From Paratinospora sagittata (lineage: Eukaryota > Streptophyta > Magnoliopsida > Ranunculales > Menispermaceae), in assembly GCA_035771175.1 (NCBI GenBank), contig CM069613.1:5018001-5082000 (forward strand): a stretch of 64,000 nucleotides of DNA, given 5' to 3'. The translations under genes and the position numbers were made by a program. Positions 32,004 through 52,579 of this stretch are shown here, piece after piece; positions within the stretch are counted from its first letter, which is position 1, and each line of letters opens with the position of its first letter. The notes below the pieces were generated by a model. It did no database searches. It was not told the origin of the DNA and saw nothing but the letters and a program-made list of their open reading frames with translations.

Positions 32004-32545
32004 ATTCCATATGTCATCATCTCAGATAATGGTAAACAGTTTGACAATGCTAAGTTCATCTCGTTTTGCGAAGAGCTAGGCATTCGACACTTCTTCTCCA
32101 CACCAGCTCACCCTCAAGCAAATGAGCAAATCGAGGTTGTAAACAAGATTATCAAGCACACTTTGAAAGCAAGACTAAAAGAAAAGAAAGGGGCATGGGC
32201 CGATGACTTGCCGCATGTCTTGTGGTCATACCATACCACCTCCCGAACCGCGACAGGAGAAACACCTTTCTCCCTAGCATTCAGGATGGAAGTTGTCATC
32301 CCTATAGAGGTTTGTATACCAACCCTGAGAACAACAAGCTTTGACGAAGCGATGAATTTAGAAGCTCAGTATGTCGAGCTCGACTTGTTGGAGGAGAAGC
32401 GAGAGTATGAGCAGATCAAACTGGCAACATACCAGGTTACCAACAGAGTCTCCAAGCACTACAACTCCAAAGTCAAACACAGGAGCTTCAAGGTTGGAGA
32501 TCTAGTGCTCACAAAAGTTATGCTCAACACTAGGGAACCTGGATC
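32004..32545 (+). pseudogene. Ty3/Gypsy integrase fragment (C-terminal half of core)
   Basis: The frame includes IPYVIISDNGKQFDN, HPQANEQIEVVNKIIKHTLK and the GETPFSLAFRMEVVIPIE block, then the C-terminal KHYNSKVKHRSFKVGDLVL. These are the second and third catalytic-core regions and the post-core domain of plant Gypsy integrases. SDNG supplies the second Asp and the NEQIEVVN helix region the Glu. The first Asp and the zinc finger are missing; the sequence begins abruptly at the LTR-like repeat. The frame then runs into a MITE fragment. Non-functional. Confidence 0.85.
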
Positions 32546-32630
32546 TAGGGGTGTAAGCAACCCAACCAAACCCGACCCGACCCGACCCAACCTCTTAAAA
32601 TTTATAAACATATTATATACATATATATAT
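32546..32630. mobile_element. fragment of the GGGTTGGGTT MITE family or a relative
   Basis: TAGGGGTGTAAGCAACCC followed by repeated CCCGACCCGACCC resembles the left end of the hAT-type MITEs. No matching right end was found. The open frame of the integrase fragment continues into it, adding a Pro/Thr-rich tail. Confidence 0.45.
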
Positions 32631-32999
32631 ATATATAATAAAGATACTAAAAAAACTATTACATACAAGGCCCTCTAATTAAGAAGGCCCATAACCCTCA
32701 ACTACTTTTTTTGAATAGTTGGGTTAGATGGTAAGAAAAATTGGATAAAAATCATAAGATAGGTGCTTGAGACTAAAAGAGAAAAGTTTCATTTTAGTCC
32801 CACATTGTTTGTTGGGAAGAATGAGAGACTCTCCTTCTCTATAAAAGCCCATCAACTCTCTATTCATCATCATTCTCATAAGTCAAATTTAAGACTATCT
32901 TGGCTTATACATATATGAGTTTTTCCAAAAAAGAGAAATCTCTTCTTTTAAAGCTTAAATAGTAGTTTAATAAGCTTCCACATGATAATCCAACATATT

Positions 33000-34510
33000 T
33001 TATTACTAATAAAAGCTTAAATAGTAGCTATTAAGCTTTAAAAAAAGTTGGGTCGTTCGAGCTCTGGCTTCCGCTTCCAAAGCCTGGTACTTCTTAATTT
33101 TGGCCTTTGCATGGCGTAAGGCCAAGAAGGTATGAGCAACGGCCTGCAAAACACAACAAGAGCGAAGACTAACAAATATCGACCACATCAACAATAAAAA
33201 AGAAAAAATTCACAAGTGTACACACTTCAGCGCTTTTGATGAAGGCATTGCTCAAGCCTGCAATGACCTTCTCATCCTGCAAGTCCTTGACCCGAGCTTC
33301 TGGAAGGCTAATTTTCCAACCAGAGAACTGCAACTTGATACCGTCAACCTCTTCCACAATCGAGCAGTCATCCATTCGCGCCTTCTTCCCTTGGCGCGCC
33401 TCGGTAGGTCCCGAGCTCATAACCTTAATCCTCTTCTTTCGTGTCAGCTCGACAATGTCGGAAGGGGAAGAGACATTCTGCTCGAGAACCCGAACGGGAT
33501 AAACTGGGGTGGGGGCAGGCTTGGTGCTCGGCGCCCCAGCGGCAGCAGCAGGAGGCTAAGGAGTCCCGACTCGCTTAGCCATGATCTCCTTCAACAGAGA
33601 AGGGTCGAAGGAGTGTTTGCTAACCGACCTCTTCTTCGGTGCCATCTTCCCCTTCTTCTCCTTCTCTTTCTCCTTTCCCTTCTTTCCCCTTGAGAAAATT
33701 GCAAAAAATAACAAGTCATGTCAACTCGTGAAGGAAATGTAAAGGCAACTCGAAAACAAAAAAATACCGACCACCGAAGAAAAGCTTCATGGTGCCGATG
33801 AGGTTGCTAGCGAGAAGACGATCTCCTGTCAAGATGCCTTTGCGACTCCGAGCAGCGAAAGACGGCCGATACGCCTCAATAACCCTTGAGTAGTCGTGCT
33901 TCTTGGACTTCTTAGGTCTCTTCCACTAAGTTGTAAACAAACCAGACAAGGTCAATACCAAGCACATAGATACCGAATAGAAAAAACAGGCTATAAAGAA
34001 AAAAAAAAAAAAAAGGGACAAGGAAGAAAGCTCGATACTTGGAGACCCAAATGAGGTCGGCACGATACCAACCTCCTCCGCCCAATCACCAGAGGCGATG
34101 AACCAATGGTGAACGGTGTTTCCAAGTCTTGCTGGAGGTGGGGTTCTCGGTAATTAGCATCCCCAACTTCATCGCCTGGAACCTGTTGGCATAGTACCAG
34201 CCTCTGCTCTTGGGGTGGGACTTCAGGTAATAAGTCAACTTGAAGTTCTCGAACGCATACTCTAGCCAACCATGTTCCCTCCAGAGAACCATAGCACTCA
34301 AGAAAGCCCGCCAAGGGTTGGGGCTAAGATGAGCGATAGCAACATCGAGTCGAGCAAGGAGTCGACAAATCGGACGCTGGATGGGAAGCCTAAGGTCATA
34401 CATGAAAAAATGAGTATGTAGGACGACCTCCCCCTTTCTTGGGCGACTTGGTCGGTAGCCGTGTAATCTAACTTTGGTGTACCATAAAGTCATAACCATA
34501 ACTATAAAGT
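33000..34510 (-). pseudogene. gypsy-type transposon gag-region protein, broken
   Basis: Starting at 34499 on the minus strand, frames read YDLRLPIQRPICRLLARLDV and LSPNPWRAFLSAMVLWREHG, resembling the plant putative gypsy-type transposon domain (PF04195). A frameshift follows near 34090-34310. Further down are MAPKKRSVSKHSFDPSLLKE and MAKRVGTP, followed by an in-frame TAG, then TRKKRIKVMSSGPTEARQGK and SFQ-like coiled-coil text to 33200. These pieces are the usual order for the long gag-like ORF of Tat-type Gypsy elements. No pol is attached. It lies opposite to the integrase fragment, so it belongs to another insertion or a rearranged one. Confidence 0.65.
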
Positions 34511-35400
34511 AATGACATAACTGACACTTCTTGATTCTCTTCTTGCATTGTCACACGATTATTCATAATTATTCTATTCAACTATCTGATGGAAACAGGG
34601 ACAAATGCAACATAATTTTATGTTCAAACCAGATCAGTACCCAGTAATCTACTAATCTTATGTGGTGAAATCCAGCACAAATCTTAGTTTCCAAGCAAAG
34701 AACGCAGTCGACGGAATATAAACCATTTCAGAAATTAGTGTTTTCAATTCCTGTTGTAACCAATGTCAAATGCATTCCATTATTAATTCAAAAGAAAACA
34801 TTTTCTAGGAATTTTATAACAAACGAAACCCTTGAAGAAATCAATAAGTGGGCCAAGAAGGAACAGTCTTGCTCTTGCATGAATGTTGTCACCCGAAACG
34901 CTACACAATCCGCGAGAGAATGAAATTTTTTGGGTTTTAAGAAGAAATTCATGGTGAAAAGATAAAGAAAAAGCGTAACATTAAATTCAAAAATAATAAG
35001 AAGAAGGAGAAGAAAATAAAATGAAAATTTTTAGAAGGCTTACATAGCATTCGGTTGAAGGTTTTTCACAGTTCCTGCATCAGCCTCTGGGGTGTGTTTT
35101 GAGGCTCTACTTGGCCTTGTATCAATATTCTATCTAAATAGATAAAAGGAGGAATATGGAAATATATAAGGGTAGTTTGGTCATTTTAAAAAGATTATAA
35201 TGAAAAAAATGATCAAAGTTCAAAGTAATGGTATATTTATGGGAATGCGTCGGGAAACATACTTTTGACACTATATATTCGCGAGTTGTTGAATTACTTC
35301 GAATTATATAATTATGTGTTAGCTATAATTCAAGATGATTTAAAGACGCTTGGGGGCACCAACATAGTGTATAAAGTGAATTCTCCAAGTAGTTTTTTCA
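34511..35400. other. intergenic, no gene recognised
   Basis: AT-rich. A plus-strand reading frame at 34738-34923 shows no recognisable family features. Confidence 0.5.
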
Positions 35401-35409
35401 ATTCATTTT

Positions 35410-36100
35410 TATTTTAGTAGAGCAAAATAAATAAACGTACCACCTTGTGTATTATTAACTTGAGTACTTATATTTGTAGTATCCAATATATCAAGTTCAT
35501 ATATTTCATCATTCGCATCAAGGTTTATACTACCTTCATTTGACAAAATATCAGCTGGAATGGTTCCATCTGTCGAATAAGCATGTTTACCTGACGTTGA
35601 AATACCTCCAAATAGTATATCTAATTCGTTTGCGAAGGATAAAGGTTGTGTTCTGAACATTTTAGCATGTGGATTTGCTTGTACGGAAAAGAAAGATATA
35701 AATTACAAATATATTACTAAAAGATTTATTAATGTTATTAATAGCAAAAAAAATAAAAGATAGTAAAAATAAATTTACCTTAATGTACTCATCCCAACGA
35801 TCATTGTCCATAATTACTCGGTGGTCTTTTTCATCTCGCCCAATACCTGTCTGGGAAACTAATTATTCCAAACACCCCAATTCCTTTATAAAATATCCCA
35901 CTGATGTTTTAATTTTTTTTTATCATAGTTCAAGCCCCTTTTTTTGGCAAATTCTTCAACTACAATATTTCATCCCCTTTTACTTAAACTTGCAGTAGGT
36001 CTCACACCAATCTTAACTTGTTCAATACACATATCTATAAATATTTTCTCAATCGGATCTGTCCACTCGGCCCTATTTGATCTTTTCTTGTCCTCTTCGT
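35410..36100 (-). pseudogene. MYB/SANT-like (L10-interacting MYB type) pseudogene
   Basis: On the minus strand near 36075 a frame reads RAEWTDPIEKIFIDMCIEQV and then RPTASLSKRG followed by TGA where the family has Trp (GW). After NIVVEEFAKKRGLNYD the frame shifts; HQWDIL is followed by TAA. A downstream exon-like piece reads DNDRWDEYIK (to 35779, donor GTAAAT), then MFRTQPLSFANELDILFGG. This order matches plant MYB/SANT-like proteins related to Harbinger partner proteins and LIMYB. Two or more disabling changes make it a pseudogene. Confidence 0.75.
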
Positions 36101-37026
36101 CACATGTGACAAATTTATTTTCATTTGACTTATGTAGATAACTCATAATTTCTTATTTAATGGAAAATTTTGTTACAAACAACAAAAACACATCATTGTT
36201 AAAAAAAAAAAACAAAAACATATAAATGAACTTTATAGAATCAAACTCAAGACATTATGACCTGCAAGGTATAGAATAAAAAAAAAAGCAAACAGAGAAA
36301 ATAAAAAGAATAGGTAAATATGAAACTGCCACGTTTTAAGTATTTCAAGATCCCATTCATTATGCAGCGAACACCTTTCAAGACCAAGCATATTCAATGC
36401 ATTTTACCTGTCACATCGCCTATTTCAGCTAACATGTATACCTTCCTAACTAGCATAGCCAGCCATTGCCTAAATTTCTCGTATCTCAAATCTATTTTGT
36501 ATGTAGACATACCTCAATCAAGAGAGCTAAACACAAGGTACTGTTTATCCCCTTTAGTAGTTTTTTTTTTTTTTTAGGTACTCTTGAGTAGTAGTTACAT
36601 TTGCTTAAATATGTTAGAAGACAATAAGTAGATTCTTAAGACAAACAAATGTTTTTTTTAGCTCTTGCTTCTTTTCTTTTTTTTTGGCACATTATACTAA
36701 ACCATTAGAAAACCGTTACAATAATAACAAAAAAAATATAGGCAACCAAAGAAATAATAGGGAACAACTCCACAAACAATACAAAACAGGAAAAGAAAAC
36801 CTCAAAGAGAAAAACAACAACCAAGAAGAAAAACACAAAAGGACAAACAAAGTAAACAACACTAGCACACATTGCAACCACCACCAAAGGCTAAACCAGA
36901 AAGTAAACAAAACTAACTACATGAAGCTGCAAAATGGAGCAGGAAACCAAAGACTCTTCCACATGGACAGGAACATAGTATGAAATGTATTCCTACTATA
37001 ATTGATTCATTTGTCCTATGAGCAAG
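36101..37026. other. intergenic, no intact gene recognised
   Basis: Mostly low-complexity A/C-rich DNA at 36684-36983. A 30-bp motif at 36923-36953 recurs at 37708-37739 on the other side of the PP2C fragment. Confidence 0.5.
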
Positions 37027-37610
37027 ATGTCAAGCAGCAGTAAACACACAACACATGGGTATCACATGGTAGAGGGAAGTCAAATCATGCCATGGAAGAT
37101 TATGTTGTTGCACGATTCAAGCAAGTGGATGACAAAGAGTTGGGTCTATTTGCAATTTTTGATGGCCATCTCGGCCATGAAATTCCAGATTACCTTTGCT
37201 TCAATTTGTTTGAAAACATTCTCAATGAGGTAAATATGTACTGTAATTCTTCCTTTTATTTAAAAAATATATATTATATGAGCACTTAATATGATGTCAA
37301 CTAGTAGTAATATTGATTGTTAATTTGAAGCAGCCTGACTTCTGGAGTGAACCAGAGAAGGCGATAAAAAGGGCGTATCGAGTGACCGATACCAAAATCC
37401 TAGAGAAAGCAGATGACTTGGGAAGAGGAGGTTCAACTGCGGTGACTGCAATACTAATTGATGGGAAAAAGCTGGTAGTTGCAAATGTAGGAGATTCAAG
37501 AGCTGTCATTTGCAAGAATGGGGTCGCCAAACAGTTATCAGTTGATCATGAGCCTAGTAAAGAGAGAGACCACATAGAAAGCAGGGGTGGCTTTGTTACA
37601 AAGCTTCCAG
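37027..37610 (+). pseudogene. truncated PP2C-type protein phosphatase
   Basis: Exon 1 (37027-37229) opens with MSSSSKHTTHGYHMVEG, then loses one base in the run GGGAAG, after which the frame is NHAMEDYVVARF. It continues LFAIFDGHLGHEIPDYL, the first metal-binding DGHxG motif. Exon 2 (37334-37610, GT-AG) reads PDFWSEPEKAIKRAYRVTD, GRGGSTAVTAILIDGKKLVV, NVGDSRAVICKNG and DHEPSKERDHIESRGGFV, ending at a GT donor after KLPG. The family continues DVPRVDGxLAVARAFGD and the later metal-binding Asp residues; I found no such exon downstream. About the first half of a clade E/F-like PP2C is left. An ATG at 37092 could restart the frame, but the catalytic site would still be incomplete. Confidence 0.85.
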
Positions 37611-37617
37611 GTTATTA

Positions 37618-39700
37618 CCAGAACTAATTTCTTCTTCATCGTCATCTGATTTTTGTTACTTTCATATGCATCCATGCATCAACAACAGTAAAAGGGAATA
37701 CATTTAAGAAGCTGCAAAATGAAGCAGGAGCCAAAAAGAAGACTGAACATCAAAGTCCATGGTTAATTGTGATGGCCAATTGTTAGAGTTTTATTATTAT
37801 TTGGTTTTGGAGGGAGGATTATGAGTTGGTCTGCCCTTATGTGGTTTGCAGCATAGCCAGTTGAGATGGATTGAGCATCAGAGTCCATGGTCCTCTAAAT
37901 TAAACAAATCTAATATGATTTCACCCTTTTTTATTCTCTTTTCTTATCCGAAAATTAAATTAAACAAATCTAATACGATAGAAATTAAAGTAAAACCTAT
38001 CTGTAGTTCGCATTATAAACCCTAAAATAACAATAATTTTGAAGAGCCAAAAAAAAGTTGAAAAATAAGATCTTTACCAATGTTGACGAAACACGCGCAA
38101 CCCTTGTTTTCCTTCTTCTTCCTCTTTAGTTCTGGGTTGCAGATGAGGGAAGAGCAAATAGAGAAGATGCAAGACGATTCGTAGAGAATGAAGAGAATAG
38201 AGAAGAGGCGTGAAGAAGTTGCCGGGGAGGATAAAGAAGAAAAGCCGTGCAGAAGTCGCAGTGAAGAGAGCTGTGGAGGTTTTCAAGGTGAAGAAGAGTT
38301 GCGCAGAGAGGAGTCGTGACGAAGAAACTGTGAGGATAAAGTAGGTTTTGACGGTGAAGAAGAGTAAAGAGGACTCGCGGAGAAAAACTGTGAGGATAAA
38401 GTTTTAGAGAAATTTGATTAAATTTTTAGAAGGGTAATTTGGGGTTTACGTTTTTTTTACGTTCTTCCTCTACCAGCATTACAGGAAAAGCGTCTTACCA
38501 AAAAAAAAATCGAAACATTTTTGTTTTTTTTTTTTAAGAAGATTAACCTTTATTTCTTATCAACATTTAAAACATTTTAATATTATCAACCTTTATTATA
38601 TTTATACTTTAAATAAAGTATAGGTTAAAATTAGAATTATTAAATACCACTAAATAATTAATTTTAAAAGTCAGATTAACTTTGAGGTTAAAATTTGATT
38701 GCTTTACCATAATGTTATCAAAAGTGTACTAATGAATAGATTTTTAAAAGTTTGGTTTCCACCTAACTTAAAAACATTAAAATAGGGATTAAAAATATTT
38801 TTGAAAATGCTTCCAAGATGAAATTTAACCCTTTAAATATGAATTTTAAGGCTGGAAATTGTATCTTTAAGAGTGAGATCACATTAGTAAATTGAAGAAG
38901 ATAAAAGTTGAGTACGGTGAGGGGTACAGTTAGTAGAGGATTTGGAATATATGACACTAAAAATTGGGTAATGCTTGAGGGATATATATATTTTTTACAC
39001 ACTTTATGAATTTAGAATTGTTGAATTATCTTGAATCAAGTGTTAATTATTTTGAAATACTTAATTAATGCGTAATTTAAGACAATTCAATAGCTATCAA
39101 GTATAATGTTACAAAAACATGTTAAAAATGTGTAGTATTTAAGCGCTTCTCTTAAAAATTGGTGTAACTAAAATCACATTAAGGTATTATAGGTTTTTTT
39201 TTTTTTTGGTGTTGGTGGGGTACAATTAGAAGCTCTCTTAAATTATTGTATTTAATTGTGTTGAAATTTAATTGTAATTATAAATATTTTATTATAACAT
39301 TTCATACATTTTAGATAGGGTAGCACGGTGGAACCAAGATCATATTAAAAAATAAAAATACTTGGTTATATTTTGTTGTTGCGTACGGAACAATAAAAAT
39401 AAAATAATAATAAAATTTGTTGTGTGTGTGTGTGTGTTTTTTTTTGGGCATATGGTAAAGCAAAAAAAAAAGTGGGCGATTAGCAGCACCTAACAAAAAT
39501 TGATTTTATTCAAAATCAATTGAGAGATTTTGTATAATTGAGACATTTCGGAAATTTTTTTTTTTTAATGCAAAATTGGTGATTTTAATTTCAAATATTG
39601 TTACAATTGTCTCTTTTGAGATGTATCATATTTGAAAGTGAATTAATCGATGCAACATGTTGCCAAAATAACGTCTCTTGTGAAAATTAATTGAACTTTG
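37618..39700. other. intergenic with small duplications
   Basis: CATCARAGTCCATGGT occurs at about 37749 and 37876. AAATTAAACAAATCTAATA occurs at about 37897 and 37957. CTGTGAGGATAAAGT recurs about 60 bp apart at 38329-38403 within a GA-rich stretch. A (TG)n run lies at 39420-39437. No gene recognised. Confidence 0.55.
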
Positions 39701-39959
39701 AATATTAAAAGGTATTTGTGTGTATATAATTCATGCGGATATTGACCGGCCCAAAAGAAAGTCAATATTTGGCTCGAATTGCATACACACCCGTGGTGAT
39801 AAATATGTTATAATTATTTGTTGTACCATATGAGCAATAAATCGGTCCAAATAAAGGTTTATTGTTTAACATGTTTTATTGTCAGTGTTTGTTTAATACA
39901 CCAAGAGTATCACGTACAAGTTAATAGTTTTGTCAAAAGACTAAATATTGATGTTGTGC

Positions 39960-40357
39960 TCGGTATCTTATGATGGGCCCTACCATTATTTGAAAAATAT
40001 GGTACTTATGTGAGTTATATTGTTTTGTTTATTTTGTTCTCTATATGGTTATTGGTTCTGTTGCAAATATATCCGCTAGCACAAACAAACGTTAACAGAT
40101 TAGGTGTCAACATGACTTTAGACGTCTTAGACCTTATACACACAAATATTTGTGGGTCATTCCCTACGGCTTATTGGAATGGTCAACAATATTTTATAAT
40201 GTTTATAGACGATATTTCGCGATATGGCTACCTGTATCTCATTCACGAGAAATCAAAGTCATTGGCCGTGTTCAAGAATTATAAGGTTCAAGTTGAGAGC
40301 CAACTTAGTAAAAGGATTGAAAGCATCATATTTGACCGTGGTGGAAGGCCGCTTTGA
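39960..40357 (+). pseudogene. Ty1/Copia integrase-region fragment
   Basis: The frame around 40100-40350 reads LDLIHTNICGSFPTAYWNGQ then YFIMFIDDISRYGYLYLIHE and SKSLAVFKNYKVQVESQL. This is the start of the Copia integrase core (HTDICGPF...FITFIDDYSRYGYVYL), with one catalytic Asp in FIDD. It ends at a stop after RGGRPL. No other pol domains are present. Confidence 0.85.
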
Positions 40358-40379
40358 TCTTATGTTAATATAATTGATG

Positions 40380-40925
40380 GACCAGATTGTTTTGAGATGC
40401 ATTCGGTAATGATAACAAAATTTCGAGTTCTCATATGGTTATTTTAAAATCACAATTATAAGGGACACATATAACCCAAGTGAAAGATTATTGAGTTTAA
40501 TTCAACATGTGAGCTTATATGTTAATAATTGTGTATTAAAGGCTATCGTATAAGGTTAAGCCCATTTAAAGTGATCCAATAAGGTTTATGTATTTTGAGC
40601 TTTATTGCATCAACTAAGTGTAAATCTTTTATACGGACAGTTAACTTATATATATATATATACGATTATGGTCCCCAAATCACATGTACGTTTTTATTCA
40701 GTCTGACATCCATCATCAAAGAGAAACCCTAATCTTAGGGACTACAGGTTGATTTTGAAGACTAATCACAAGGCTTGAGATTTACTTTTATCATGATCGA
40801 CTCAAGTACGTTTTCGTTAAAGATTATAGATTATTAGTGATCCAACATGAATAATCCTGACTTTGGTGATGATTTTCACCATTAAAGCAATATCCAACAG
40901 AATGTCCTGATCACAACTAATGATA
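40380..40925. other. probable Copia LTR debris
   Basis: It follows the integrase fragment and resembles plant Copia LTR sequence: TTAAGCCCATTTAAAGTGAT, a TA run with a downstream ATTATGGTCCCC, then CAATATCCAAC near the end. There is no paired LTR, so the call is weak. Confidence 0.35.
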
Positions 40926-41587
40926 GGACTAATCCTAAAAATACAAGAACAAGGTTTCACCGGCAACAAAGGCATAAAGACCCACAAATAACTATTCGGA
41001 TTAAGCCCACAAACACAAGGACTAGACTGACACTCTTAGTAAGATCCAAACCTACTAAGCACGAATAAGCAAATATTTGACTACAACAATTAAAATACGT
41101 TTATCTTTGAAGTATTTATTTATTTATTTAATTTGTTTAAAGAACAACACACACATCACACACACCCAAGAGACCCACATGGACCAAGTAGCCAGCTTCA
41201 AAAGATATCTTGAATTAAAAATACATAATTTTCAAATAATCTCCATTAATTAATTTTAGAGAGCTACTTAGATGTCTTAAGAGTATGTTAACATCTTACA
41301 TTAAATAATACAATATGGCAACAATGTGCCACTATAATTGAAAATATCATTTTAAAAATATTTTAGAAACACAAATATTTTTTTTTAAGAGTTATTGGGT
41401 TGCATTGAATCACGTAATAACATATAATTTGAGAAAATCCAACTTAAAAAATATATTAACTAAATATTACTCATTTTTTTTAAATTTTTACACATCTATA
41501 TATATATTTTTAATCCTCGGTGAAATATTAGTCTAATATTCTCTCATGCGGCATGCCATTAAATATACTCTCAAGAGTTGTGCCCTC

Positions 41588-41720
41588 TCTAGGGTTTTAG
41601 CCTCTCTATCTAACTCCCTATAAAAGCCGTCAAAGAAACCACACTATCCGTCTCTGCACATTATTTTTCCTTAGCGGGCGCGAAATCGCAGAGAGATCAG
41701 ACGGCGACGAAACCCTAGCC
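41588..41720 (+). promoter_or_regulatory. RPS18 core promoter and 5' UTR
   Basis: TATAAAAG lies at 41619-41626, about 95 bp before the ATG, preceded by TAGGGTTT (41590), an inverted telo-box. AAACCCTA (telo-box) recurs at 41711-41718 next to the ATG. Telo-boxes near the start are typical of plant ribosomal protein genes. The transcript probably starts near 41650. Confidence 0.65.
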
Positions 41721-49547
<7,827 letters not shown>

Positions 49548-52500
49548 GTTCATCATCTCATTCGATCCTCTTTTTCTTGGGATTTTCCTCTTCTTGCATG
49601 TTTTCTTTGTGTTGCTGCTTTTTTTGTTGCATGAGGATAATGGTTATCTCATAGGTTTGATTTGATCAATAGATGGATAGCTGAGCCTATGTAGCTGGGA
49701 ATACTTTATTGAATTGAGTTGAGATTTAATCAAATAGATGGATGCTATTAGCTACACCACTTTCCAGGTTTCCTTTCAACTTGTGCTTTTCTTTTGTTTA
49801 GATAAATGAATTGGACTAGTGCTATGGAAACAACAGTTTTGACACATTGTCCCTGAGAATTGTTAAATTGCGTCGAATCATGTATTGATTGCGTAATTTG
49901 AGGTGATCCAACAACTCTTAGGGATAATGTGTCCTAAGTGTGTTTTTAAAGCATTTTACAATGAATTGTCTGGTCTTGTACAATTGCTTGATTATTTGAT
50001 ATGAATGCCATGTACTGATGGGGACGATTCCCATCCGGGCCAGTGTACGACCTTGTTTTGTCTGGTTGTCCCTTTGAGTGTTGACAAGAAGCATGTTCAA
50101 CAACCGTGTTAATGTGACTAGAGTTCACAAATGAAATCGAATTTGTTGGGGCATGATGCCTGCGATCCTGTGAGCTGGTTCTTCCCATACATGCATTCCT
50201 ATTGGTTTAACATATCAAAACTCTTACAATTTTAACTAGGCTTTATCTAAATGTCACTGTCAGAAAATTGTTCCAATGAGTGGCAGTAAAATGTTTTGGA
50301 AAAAAAAAGAAGAGATTGAAAGTCTAGTGTGTCCAAACCTTAAGCTAAGCTAAGCTGAATGAAGCTTCCTAAGCATTCTGATCAACCCCTCATGCAGCTT
50401 TGTTTAGATAGATGCCTACAATTTTTGTTCCAAGGGGAACATGGTCTGGCTTGTCTTTTCATGTTGTACTATCATGTAGTTAAGCTTATGGTTATGGTGT
50501 GTTGCAATAGGGAGAATCTAGTGGTTTGGCAAGGGATTTGATTGTAGAAGAAAATTATTGGAATGACATCTCTGGGATGAACAGTCTGGTGATTAGGTTG
50601 AGGTGCCATTGCTTCTTGTTGGGTGGATGGTGGGTAGAATGATGAGGTTGGGTTTGTGCTGCTTGGTTGGTTGGCATGTTTTTGATTTGCACTGAACAAA
50701 CACATGGTAGGTGTTTTGTGTTGATTCTTGTATTTTGTGTTATTTTATACTCTCTCTGAGCTTTTCTCCATGTGCGCCTTTGCGAGTTAGATAATTTTTT
50801 TTTATTTTAACCAACAGGGGTTGGCTCTCCTGCCTTGCGAGTTTGAAATTGAACTGAAAAGACATGTCTCTCAGACCTCAAAATAAAAAAAAATAAAAAA
50901 TAAAAAAATTTGGAAACACAAAGCTAATTGTGGAAACTAATCAATAATTATCCCCAGAATTATATTTTCTGTGGCAAGAGGTTATGCATTTGTTTAAGTA
51001 TATTATTATGAAATTATTGACTTTCTTCTTCACACTACGGTTACCATTACCTTATCCTCATTCTTCTTGATTAAAGGTGCACAACAGTTGAATATGCTTT
51101 ACACATTTGTTTGTTTGTTGAATTGATAGGTGTAAATAAATAACTCCATGTTGTCATCTTCTATGGTCTTATGAATTAATACGATTTCATCAACGCCAGC
51201 TATCTACCATTGAAAAAGATATATAACGCCTTTCACTTCTCAGAAAAGGCATTTTCTTAGAATAGTAAAATATTCATTCGTCTGTTTATGTTTGGCTGAT
51301 TTTTAGAAGATTATAACTGTTCTATGTTCACAATACCAGGCTATTAAATAGTATATATTGATGAGTTTTACTGTTTGTTATACGTGAAATAAAGCAACTA
51401 TTTCTAATTTATTATACTGAAATCCTTTTACAAATGGAGGTTAATGTATTAGCATAATCCCACAATATGAAAAATAAATATACAGTGTTTCATCTGAATA
51501 AAATCCTACATAAGTTGGTGTATGTCCTTCAAGTATTATATAGTTCATGAGTTCATTTATGCATGGTATTCTTTGTTTCAAAATATAATGTCAAAAAAAA
51601 AAAATTAAAAACTTAAAAATCTAGAAGTATGGGTGTATTGGTTTTTAAATCCAATTTGGCATAGACAATGTATAATGTTAGATTTGAATGTAAGGTATTA
51701 CTTGTATTTATTTTTATCTATATTTAAACAAATCTATAACATGTTTTAAAGGGTTTTTGTTGTGCGACGAAAGGTCTTGTAGGATTAATATCATGAATTG
51801 TCCTAAATTAAAATGTCTTGAGGGTAAAAAATAAACTTTTTTTTCTTATCATTTAGGATGCATTGCCACATGCTGTAATCAGTACATATAATGAATGTCC
51901 TTCACCAATACTGTTTCTAGGTTCCTATTTAACCAAATCATGAAAAGAATGAAAAGAAAATCCCAACCATTAAAAGGTGCATATTTTAGATGTGAAAATG
52001 TATTATATCACCCCAAGGTAGCCTTGTAGGATGAAGGACGATATATAAGTTGTGGTTGAGGGCCAAGGTCTTGATTTCGAGTTTGAGTTCATGTCTACAC
52101 TTATCCGCCTATTTTAGAGAGGGACGCTTAACAACCTCTGTAATTTTTGACTCTGAAATAGTCTCATCTTCGCAAAAGAGTTAGCGGGGATATCGTGGGG
52201 TCATAAACCAAAAAAAAGAAAAGAAAATGTATTATATCATATTTCCAAAATTGTAGTTTGGCTGAAGATTATGAACAAAACAAAGGACTTAGAATTTATT
52301 GATACATGTATGACATAGTTAATCATGGCATTGTTGGATGCAACTGTTTGAAAAGTAGAGTAAATTAGGTAGATTTGAGTATTTAGAAGGGGAGCCAATC
52401 AATTTAATGTGAAAAAATCGTATACTATATTAAATAATTTAATCTTAATCTCTGGGTTTTTCATGAATTAGATTAAGCTTAGCTATGTTGTCTGGAAAAG

Positions 52501-52579
52501 TTGGAAGAAAGGGAAAAAAAAAAAAAAGACCCTTTGAATATTGATGCTATGGATAAAGAGCTCAAGCATCATCTTCATT
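49548..52579. other. RPS18 3' flank and intergenic DNA
   Basis: The RPS18 3' UTR should occupy the first few hundred bases; no clear AATAAA was chosen. No further gene is recognised. An A-rich stretch at 50880-50910 may be a retroposon tail. Confidence 0.55.
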
